From: Latrodectus hesperus
Taxonomy: Eukaryota; Arthropoda; Arachnida; Araneae; Theridiidae
DNA: 64,000 nucleotides
Reading direction: 5' to 3'
NCBI GenBank assembly: GCA_037975125.1
Contig: CM075857.1
Location: 45,637,672-45,701,671, forward strand
This document shows positions 55,423 through 64,000 of the stretch, in pieces. A program made the translations under genes and the position numbers. Each line of letters starts with the position of its first letter. Position 1 is the stretch's first letter. A model generated the notes under the pieces. It saw only the letters and a list, made by a program, of their open reading frames with translations, did no database searches and was not told the origin of the DNA.

Positions 55423-55475
55423 CAATTTTTGCACATGGAAGCTAAATTTGACCATGATCCGAAGAACTAGACCTC
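55423..55475 (-). repeat. Scrap of SINE family A (3' part)
   Basis: CAATTTTTGCACATGGAAGC then TAAATTTGACCATGATCC matches the 3' body of family A on the minus strand; the rest is lost. Confidence 0.4.
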
Positions 55476-55577
55476 ATTTGTAGTGCAAAAGTGTCTTGAG
55501 CAAAGCTATGTAAACAGTACATAAAATTAATTCACATTGCAATTTTTCCATGGAAGTATTGTAAGTTTTCCATCTGA

Positions 55578-55740
55578 AGTTTGCTCAACGGTGTTTTGCG
55601 CACGAGGGCTCTAGTAAGAACAGGACATTGTTCAAAGTGGATTTCGAACCACTACAAACACCTAAACCTGGAAGGGAAATTAAACCCACATATTGTTGAA
55701 CAAATGGCAAGTGGCCTTGACCATTCGAACTGACGAGGTG
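55578..55740 (-). mobile_element. tRNA-derived SINE (family A), near full length
   Basis: Minus-strand head CCTCGTCAGTTCGAATGGTC, then CTTGCCATTTGTTCAACAAT, a decayed B box (GTGGGTTTAATTTCCC), and the body with GTAGTGGTTCGAAATCCACT. Target duplication not evident. Confidence 0.78.
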
Positions 55741-56169
55741 AAAATCAAACACAGAAACTTTTTTAACTGATAAACAGCACAAACCATTTGAATTACATTG
55801 AAATTTGTGATGCGGTAGTAAGAAATGCTTTTATGCAATACTTTTTTACTAGCGGATTTTTTATATTTTTTGTTATTCAATGAAATACAAACTCATTTTA
55901 TGGCTTCATAACCACAACCTATTAACCGAGAAAATCTATTTCTTTTATGAGGATTTTTATTTGGCGAATTTATTCTCAGATTCCAAATTTATATGAACTA
56001 TTTTTTTTACAACTATCAACGTTCTTAAAGTATTTATGTGACGTCATTTTTGTAATTAATTTTGGAATAATGAAATGGTGTTCCATTGCCATACAAAACT
56101 ATTAATTCTTAACCATTCATTCAGCATATGCTATGTATTTTTGCGTGTTAAGAGCATTTATAACATAAA

Positions 56170-56330
56170 ACCCATAGAAACTGGATTGATGAATAACCAT
56201 GGTGTGAACGTAATCTAAATGAAGTCTGGTCTATTCTCCCCAATGAGCCTCAAGTCAGTTAGGAATATGAATTTGAAGGTGTTCTGGTACATAGAAACAT
56301 TTGAAATCGTCTCTCACTTTTCATAAAACA
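56170..56330 (+). pseudogene. Possible Tc1-like transposase scrap
   Basis: The plus strand reads NEVWSILPNEPQVS, then EYEFEGVLVHRN, resembling the W..V.FSDES.....E.....VLV.R block around the first catalytic residues of Tc1-like transposases. Too short to be sure. Confidence 0.3.
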
Positions 56331-56339
56331 CAAGAGTTT

Positions 56340-58020
56340 TCCTAGTTTGGTAAAAAAATTATGACAGGTTTGTATAACATTTAGAATGATTAAAAAAGAA
56401 AATTTTTTTTACTGATATCTCATGTTGTATGTTAATGTTTAAGTCTCATTGATGATTCTTTTCTTTATAAAATAATATTAGATCTCGGGCAATTTGATTA
56501 TTGAATATCCCTGAGGTGGAAATAATAAAGTAATGGTCAGAGTACGTTTTTTTGATTCATACTCGGATAATTAAATACCAGAAAACAAATGCAAAAAACT
56601 CTCAAACCCCACAAAATAGTTGTTTTAAGTTATTACATTTCAAAACAAGTAAAGAGTATAAACTAATACTTATAAATACAAAGTGAGGGTCAAAAACACA
56701 CTATAGGTACATCATAATTCTAATAAATGTCTCTAGTAAAACAGTAGTCATGGTCACAATTGGAAAAGTACAAACCATCAAATCTTTTTGTTTAGATCCA
56801 TCATTATGTCTACCTAATTATGCATATTTAAGACATTTGTCAAAGTTAAAAATTTAAGGGTAATGACTAGTGGTATAGTTATTACCCACAAATAAAACTA
56901 ATTTACATTATTATTTAAACTCTTCTTTACAATTAACTTATTAAGTATATGTGTAAGTAACAAAAAAGAAAAATTACATTTGCAAACTTTTAGCTATTTT
57001 CAAAGATAAGGACTGACACTCAAGTCATAGCAAAGATAAAAGTTGTTTTGAATACTGAAAAAAATAAAATCAAGTTATGAAACAACAAAATTAAATACTA
57101 AAACTAGTTACAGATGGCAAAGTTAATCAACAAAAATTTGCACATATCATTTACTGTAATTAATATAATTTCTTGTTTTTTAAAACAAAATTGTGTTCTA
57201 TGAGAGGTATGATTCTCATAATAAATCAGGAGAGCATAATTTTATTAATTATAATAGCAAAAACTGATTCTTAATTTTATCAAATATATATTGAAAGCAA
57301 GCCTATTTAAATATGATCTAGAATTATATCGATAGATATCATGTAAAAATATTAATTTTTTTCAACTTCAAATTGTAATATTAGACTTCTATATCTTATT
57401 TATATATGCCATTCAAAATCTTTCTATAAATATGATATTTCAACAATAAATGTAAGAAAATTGCATACCTAGAAATATAAATGCAACTGATAATTATGAT
57501 ATCGTTTTTTCCGAATTCTTACTATTTTGAAATCCATTGCTTATTGAATAAAGATTTTAAAACAAATAATAATTTTCCTCTTAAATCACATAATTTTCAT
57601 CAAATAAAGTGCACATTTTTAATAAATTTATTTCTAAATATATACATATTATTATTAAAAGTTAAATTTTGATGTATAATCGAATTTATTCTATTTAAAT
57701 GTTAAGTAGAAAAATTTCCAAGATCGCAAAAAATGGCCAAAATAATATAATTGCAAAAACCATAAATTTGAAAAGTGATAATAAATGCGTGAAGTCTAAA
57801 AGTCGGGCAAAAATTGAAATAAAACTATATAGTTAAGAAATAGAAGACATTACTTCACAAGTGACAAAATATCTCAATTCAGTCGATTTTATATTATGTA
57901 CAGCAGACAAATTGCTTGAAAAGCCCTGCATTTTTCCAATACCAAATTGTCTTGAAGCATATCTTCGAGTTCTTTGTCATTTTAAAATACAGCATTTATA
58001 ACTTTTTTAAATTTTGCATT
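56340..58020. other. AT-rich stretch, nothing recognised
   Basis: 1.7 kb without a recognisable repeat or coding segment. Confidence 0.6.
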
Positions 58021-58099
58021 ATATTTATATACTCAAGAAAAAAATTACATTATGTACTCCATTATTTTACTATGCACAGGAGCGCATAATAAAATAATG

Positions 58100-58960
58100 G
58101 AAACAAAATCCAGTTAATGACATGATGTAGTGGCACACAAAGCCTACAACACACTACATGCCTAAGAAAGATGTTCGATTGGTTATTGCTGCTGATTTAA
58201 GTGATTCTGAATGTATCATAATACAGATGAGAGATGGAGCATAACATTTCAGAAGAAAAATAATTTTGATTTTTCCTTAGTAATGTTTAATAAATGCACA
58301 GTGAATATTAACCATCCAGTAAAACATTATATCTGTCAGAAGTGCAGTTGGAAAGATTTTATAAGAATAGGATCAACATCTGAAAAATCTTAAATGAGAC
58401 ATTAATATTTCAAATTGTCTCCGATTTTAGTGTTACAGTATCAACAAGTGCTCCAGCAAACAAAATGTTTACCAAAACATCATTAACATATGCATTTGGA
58501 GCGGATGGTTAACATGTGCACCATTATTGACTATACAACACAAGGGTTACACCTTGCTTGGGATAAATTAAAACAGCCACTGAATTGTAGAAGATTTGAA
58601 AACAAAACCGGTCTGACAAGTCTGTGATGGTATTGAGTAAAATACAACTGTGGCACAATAGGGAGCTCCAAAAATGTCAAGGGATAAATCTGATAGCTGA
58701 CAGACACATAAGTATCATGATGGATCACCTACATCTATTCATATCCATTATGCATTCTGACACTTTAAGACAATGCCAACATTATAATCCTACACCCAAT
58801 ATGAGCTACTGAGAGCTTTTGTTTTAATAAACTTCCGTTAACCACTTGAATCCTACAACATGATTATGAAGCATATCTGGGATGTTTTGTAACATTCAGA
58901 AAAAACTTTCAAAATCTTGTTAGCCTGGGGATTGTTCTGCAGTATTTATGATGTAAATTA
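58100..58960 (+). pseudogene. Degenerate Tc1/mariner-type transposon relic
   Basis: A block of higher GC with plus-strand peptide scraps in several frames: MPKKDVRLVIAADLSDSEC near the start, TGLTS, and near the end PLESYNMIMKHIWDVL, matching the (L)NPIEHIWDVL motif after the last catalytic Asp of Tc1-like transposases. Many stops; no terminal repeats identified. Confidence 0.5.
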
Positions 58961-58969
58961 GTTACAGCA

Positions 58970-59731
58970 TATCTAAACATTAGTTGAATCAATGTTACAT
59001 TTAGTTGTGGTGTGGCTGCATGTCCGTAGGGACTTTATGTGATTTTAGGAAGGTGTACCCCAGATTTTCCGGCGCTTCAATGTACATGTACTTTCATTTA
59101 TGATTATGCATGTTGTCCAGCAATGTTTTTTATAATTTTTTATCGTTTATTTTAAAATATGTTTGTAATCAAGTAATTCAAAACAATGTTATGCTATGTA
59201 AATTTATGAAACTATGTGAAAAAGTATTCGTTTTATAAAAAGATTCGATTATGAATAAATCAGTGTGGAAATGATTTTATTCAAATTATAAACAAGCAAA
59301 CATTTTCCCCCACATTTTTAGATCCTAGTTTATATACAGCAATTTATTATGAAAATAAAATAATGTAAAATACATTTTATAAAGTACATTATATAATAAA
59401 CATAAATAATTCTTTTCTTTTGGGAATATAAAGCTTTTATTTATATTTCAATTCCCATATTCAGTTGAATACAATACAGATTAATGAAAATAAAATATTT
59501 TTAATTTTAATTTAACAATAAAAGAAATAAAATAAAATATTTAATATTCGCTATATGCATATTTAGATACAGATTAAAATAATATATCATCACATTTACA
59601 AAGATAGTTAACATGAGATTACATAAGCACAAGAGGAACATTTTAAAAAAGTTTTATATAGTTTATAAATCAATCATTTTGATTTTCACTGATGTTTTGT
59701 GCCACTCTAACTGAAAAATAACATCATTTGC

Positions 59732-59734
<3 letters not shown>
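58970..59734. other. AT-rich stretch, nothing recognised
   Basis: AT-rich DNA. A GC-richer 80-bp part (58995-59090) probably belongs to the transposon relic upstream. Confidence 0.5.

Positions 59735-59805
<71 letters not shown>
59735..59805. repeat. (AT)n microsatellite
   Basis: About 35 uninterrupted AT units. Confidence 0.97.
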
Positions 59806-59809
<4 letters not shown>

Positions 59810-62300
59810 GTAATTTAATGCAATTTATTTAACACAAAAATGAGGAAATCCACAGTTGAAATTTAATAATGAACAGATAGGTATAGTGCACCATGTAATA
59901 ATTTGACAAACTTTTACATTTAGATCTTCTTTTTTTTAGAAACAAATTATTTATACAGACAGTATTTAATACAGTAGATTAAAAAGTGCACCCATATCTT
60001 TTGAATTCTGGAACTATTGACAAATATTATGTAATAAAAAATATATATATATGTACTTATTTAATACTACACTTCACACAAAAATGCAGCCAAAATTTCA
60101 ATGGAAACTATATTCTTAAAATGAATGCAATATAAATTTGATATAATTATATAAATACTTTACAAATAAAATAAAGCTCCTCAAAGTAACTATTTTATAT
60201 AAACTGTATGATTTAAAATATTTAAATTTAATTAACTTTTCAACATTACTCAAGAGGTAATCTAGTGGAAAAGTATTAAATATATATTTCTTAAAACCTT
60301 TTTCCATATATTGTATATATCTCATCATATTTATTGAAAAAAACTTAAGCGAATACATTATTAAGAATTTTCTATAAAGAATGCACATGTTTAAAATAAG
60401 AACTCAGTTTTTTTAGACTTATTTTATAATTTTGAAATAGTATTTTATGCCAACAATGTTGAATGGATTTAATTTTTATCAAATTATAACCCTATTAATA
60501 TCAACTAAAATAAATACAATATGATAGTTTAATAATAAATGTTTGTTATATTTGCATTATTATTAAAGAAATGGAATTGATTTATATTTTTTAATTATGA
60601 ACAGTTACAAAATACAAGGGACTCATAAGCATCAAAATATAATGCAAATATGAAGAAAGTGAGAAATTCAAATATTTCAAATAATGATTTTTTTATCACA
60701 CAAACACAATTATACATATAATAGATTTTTTGTAACAAATATAAAGAGAAATTGTTGTTGAATGTTGCTTTACTATTAAAAGTAAAACAAAAATTTTAAT
60801 ATAAAAAACCAACATTTTATTAACATAATTTTTTCATACCAGAAGAAAAAAGAACCCATCAATAGGAATAGCTTATGATAATATAGGGTAAGGGGAATCA
60901 AAACACAAATCACTTTTAAAAATTACCTAAGATTATTTATAGCTTCCACATGCAAACTAATTTCTTGACTTTTAAAAGACATATGGTATCAGAAAAATAT
61001 AATTGTATTGAATGTTTCATTAAAAAGAAAAAGGAAAATATTATTTACCATATTATTAACTATTAATAAAATGCACAAAAAATCCAACTCCTCGTTATCT
61101 TGAATGACATTTTGTGTTATATGAAAGTTGTGTACATGTTAATTTATAATTGATGTATTAAATGTTAGAAAATATGGTAATTTAAAAGCTGGCAAAAAAA
61201 TTGTCATAGTATTTAGGGCATATTTATACTCAATAAATCAGCTAAAAAAGTCACTATAGTTGGCATGTATGATACCGCAAAATTATATTATTCAGTATTA
61301 TAAATACATACAACATTTTGGTACAGGTCAGGTAAATTTAAAAGTTTTATATATTATTTTATGATCAGTATAGTTAAATAAATATAACAAAAATAAAGAT
61401 GTATATATACATTATATATGTATATGTATGTTAAAAAATCCATAAACAAAGTATCTAATATAATCAATATATACTTAACAATATTCTAAATAAAATTATG
61501 CAATTTCATGCAAATGCACTTCTATTTCAAAATTTTAAATCTTCCATTGATTTAAATATAGAAGAAAAGTTGTAGATGGTAATAAAATAATATTTAAAAC
61601 ACAACATATAAGATAAATACACACTTCATGTGTAATAAACTCATCCATTTTTTATGAAAATTAATTTATACAAAAAATATGCAACAATATAATGATTTAT
61701 ATTAACAAACAATTTTCAGATTATTACAATCCAAGTCAATTTCAAATTAGTACATTTCTGTGATGATGTAGATACAATTTTTAACAGAAGTATTAAGGAA
61801 ATTCTTGTGCTAGAATAATTTTTGAAGTAAAATAGGAAGAAAAAAGAGTAATGAAGCATTTCTCCAGCATAACATAACTTCTCAACAAAATTGTACAGGA
61901 AAAGCGCATAGGTGGCATGAATGAAACTAAAACAGAATAAATTAATTAAAATTTTATGAAAGTAATTAAAATGATAATCTTATTTAACAGCCTCATATTA
62001 TAATATAAAACAATATATTTTTCTCATCTCAGTATGCAATTATCTACAAATGTTGGTATAGGATGTTTAGCTAGACAATGCAGTTGCTAAGTAGGGAGTA
62101 TACAGTGCAGCACAATCTTAAGAAAGAGGCTTTGATGTATGCACAATAATACATCTCAAAATTTTCAGATGTAAAAAGGCTAGTAATAGCCATAATTAAT
62201 TCATGAAGAGTAAGTACAATGATCAGCTGGAAATAAATAGTCAAGTAAAAAATATATTAAAATCACACTTAAAATTATCATTGGCTCTATTCTTTTATTC
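59806..62300. other. AT-rich stretch, nothing recognised
   Basis: 2.5 kb of AT-rich DNA; short chance frames only. Confidence 0.6.
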
Positions 62301-62323
62301 TGCACCCCAGTTGCATTCATGAC

Positions 62324-62369
62324 ATTCCAATAAAGATTTTAACATATATGTGAATATCTTTATTGGAAT
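62324..62369. repeat. Perfect inverted repeat (14-bp arms, 18-nt loop)
   Basis: ATTCCAATAAAGAT at 62324-62337 and its exact reverse complement at 62356-62369. It lies just upstream of the hAT relic. Confidence 0.9.
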
Positions 62370-62479
62370 ACAATGATTTCAGCACATCTTTGGAGGAAAG
62401 CAATTAACTAAAAGCAATTTTTTAGATATTTGGATCCATTGAAAAGTAAAGTTACAAAATTTTAAAAATTTCTTTTCAG

Positions 62480-63050
62480 ATCATCATGTTCCTGTTTCAC
62501 AATTATTTAACAGGGGAGCATTGTTAATAGAAAATGATACTTTAGTAGAAGCAATTTATTCTAACCTGCATTGTCAAACTTCATTTTCCATGTCACAAAA
62601 AGTACATGCTGCACATCATTTAAAGATTATTCGGAGCACAAACCACTTTTGAAAAAATTCATTTCAACTGTAAACAAGAACGCACAATCATCTACTGGAA
62701 GCAATGAAAACGAAGAGGATTTAGAGATTTCAAAAAGTAAAGAATTGTCAATAACACATAAATCTCAGATTTCTACCAAAATTGATATTGAATTAATTTT
62801 AAATAATTGTGACAAAGAATGGAATCTTGATATAAACTATAATATTTTAGATTTTTGGGAAGAGAATAAAATTATATATCTGCATTTGATTAAAATTGCA
62901 ATGGTAGTTTTGGCAGCCCACCAACTTACTTTATGAAAACGCCTTTTCAATGCTAACTTATTAGCATAGAAAAGGCGTTTTCATGTTGATTTATTCACTG
63001 AGACACTGGAGTAACCCAAGGAAACCAAGTTCAAAGATATATTAATTATA
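62480..63050 (+). pseudogene. hAT transposase C-terminal (dimerisation domain) relic
   Basis: The open frame 62571-62936 ends with NILDFWEENKIIYLHLIKIA then MVVLAAHQL, matching the ILdFW.....yP.L..iA..vLa segment of the hAT C-terminal dimerisation domain. After a frame change it continues ENAFSMLTY, then a stop and HRKG, resembling the (S)E.AFS block. Upstream, another frame gives FNRGALLIENDTLVEAI. No DDE core, zinc finger or terminal repeats are seen here, so it is a fragment. The palindrome at 62933-62984 interrupts the domain. Confidence 0.7.
62933..62984. repeat. Near-perfect palindrome (23-bp arms, 6-nt loop)
   Basis: Left arm 62933-62955 (ATGAAAACGCCTTTTC and on), loop ACTTAT, right arm 62962-62984; 22 of 23 positions pair. 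It overlaps the hAT relic's conserved block. Confidence 0.95.
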
Positions 63051-63770
63051 TACATAATATAAAAATACATATTTTTTGTATAATTATTTCAAAGTCAAGC
63101 GCTTTATGTGAGCATCAAGTGACGAGAATACATGCAATCAATAAAATCATGAACTTACTGCAAAATGTGCTTTTGATAATGAATAACAATGCCAATGCTA
63201 ACTGTACTCTAAACTCACTACTTTTATCATACATGCTGGTTAATTGTATCAAATTACATAATGTACCAATTAAAAAAGAATAAAGTTGATCTAATTTTGA
63301 TAGAATTGCGTTTTTTTTTTGTTTTGTTTATGATAGAATGTTATTTTCAGTACAAATAAGAATATACATAAAATAAAATTATAAATTCAGAACTGAACTA
63401 AAAATCATTATTTGCAGGAATAAAAAACACAACTGAACCAATATTTTAGTTGAGCTGCAATGAAAAAAATTACAGTTTAAAGCCTTGTTTTTATTCATTT
63501 TAATATACAGATACACCTCATTATATACATAAAAAATCCTATTAGTAGCTAATTTAATCAATAAATATTTAAGAAAGGCTTTATTACAAATTCAGATTTT
63601 AAGTTCATTTTAGGTTGGCAAAATATAAAGACAAAAATTGATCAATGGGGAATTGAGAAAAGTTCTCTACCCCATTACACTCCAATTGATTTGTAGATTA
63701 TTCTATGGGATTCATGGCCTGGATTGCTTTCAGTGCACTTTAAGACATTATTTGATTCCAGCTAAGTCAC
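63000..63770. other. AT-rich stretch, nothing recognised
   Basis: No recognisable feature apart from a T10 run near 63312. Confidence 0.55.
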
Positions 63771-63779
63771 AACGAGAAA

Positions 63780-63870
63780 CTTTATTTGTTCATGAGGGTT
63801 TTACATGACATTAAGTTAATGTATAAGCTTATGAAAATTTCTCCCAACCATCCATGCCAAAAGACCGGGT
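63780..63870 (-). repeat. Possible eroded SINE family A copy
   Basis: TTCATGAGGG, then ACATGACATTAAG and ACCATCCATGCCA occur in the order of the family A body (CATGAGGG, GACC...TTAAAG, ACATCCATGCCC) but with many changes. Confidence 0.25.
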
Positions 63871-63930
63871 GATATCTTCAATCTTTGACCAAGATCTTAT
63901 CAATTTTAGATATTTTTAGTTTTATAGGGG

Positions 63931-63951
63931 TTGTCTAGCCAAGCTAGACAA
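63931..63951. repeat. Short perfect hairpin (9-bp arms, 3-nt loop)
   Basis: TTGTCTAGC, CAA, GCTAGACAA. Could fold in RNA; no T-run or context to call it a terminator, which would not be expected in this genome. Confidence 0.8.
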
Positions 63952-64000
63952 TCTGAGATAAGTAACAACAATAGTAAATGTACTGATTTTTCTGACACTT

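Noticed and set aside
60116..60388. 90-codon minus-strand frame
   Set aside because: AT-driven residue mix and no recognisable feature.
63931..63951. Intrinsic terminator
   Set aside because: A hairpin without a following T run, in a eukaryotic context where such terminators are not expected.

Overview
This is a eukaryotic nuclear window, strongly A+T-rich, with long introns, (AT)n microsatellites and many degraded transposons. The coding content and the repeat types (tRNA-like SINEs, mariner and Tc1 elements, Jockey/I-type LINEs, Gypsy relics) fit an arthropod, and an arachnid such as a spider is my best guess. That assignment is an inference from recognition, not from a search.

The one host gene I can support is a coronin (actin-regulating beta-propeller protein) on the minus strand. 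Ten coding exons with matching phases and GT/AG borders run from the start codon at 29157 down to the window edge at 1, giving 437 residues in frame; the last coiled-coil residues lie beyond position 1. The start-codon exon is preceded directly by a splice acceptor, so there must be at least one non-coding 5' exon at higher coordinates. A CpG-containing stretch near 49.24-49.43 kb, with an NRF1-like site and a consensus donor, is a candidate for it but is unproven.

Region by region: 0-29 kb holds the coronin exons. Their introns carry a 5'-truncated LINE with a perfect target-site duplication (2.3 kb), a near-complete but broken RNase-H-bearing LINE (4.4-8.2 kb), a mariner (10.2-11.5 kb), a SINE-like repeat (13.5 kb), an (AT)n tract (21.7 kb) and a Gypsy relic containing a SINE (25.8-28.3 kb). 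From 29 to 49 kb is the presumed 5' intron, with SINEs, a Tc1 element with terminal repeats (35.4-36.5 kb) and AT-rich filler. From 49.4 to 64 kb is probably intergenic: more SINEs, including one that looks 5S-rRNA-derived with a 9-bp duplication, an internally deleted LINE, transposase relics, a hAT C-terminal relic with a striking palindrome, and two (AT)n tracts.

No tRNA or rRNA genes, CRISPR arrays or second host gene were convincingly seen. The most informative observations are the SINE family with a strand bias and a repeated truncation point, the 5S-like SINE, the fold-back palindromes in the hAT relic, a possible frameshifting exon inside coronin, and the candidate remote promoter. 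I did not find a new multi-gene system.
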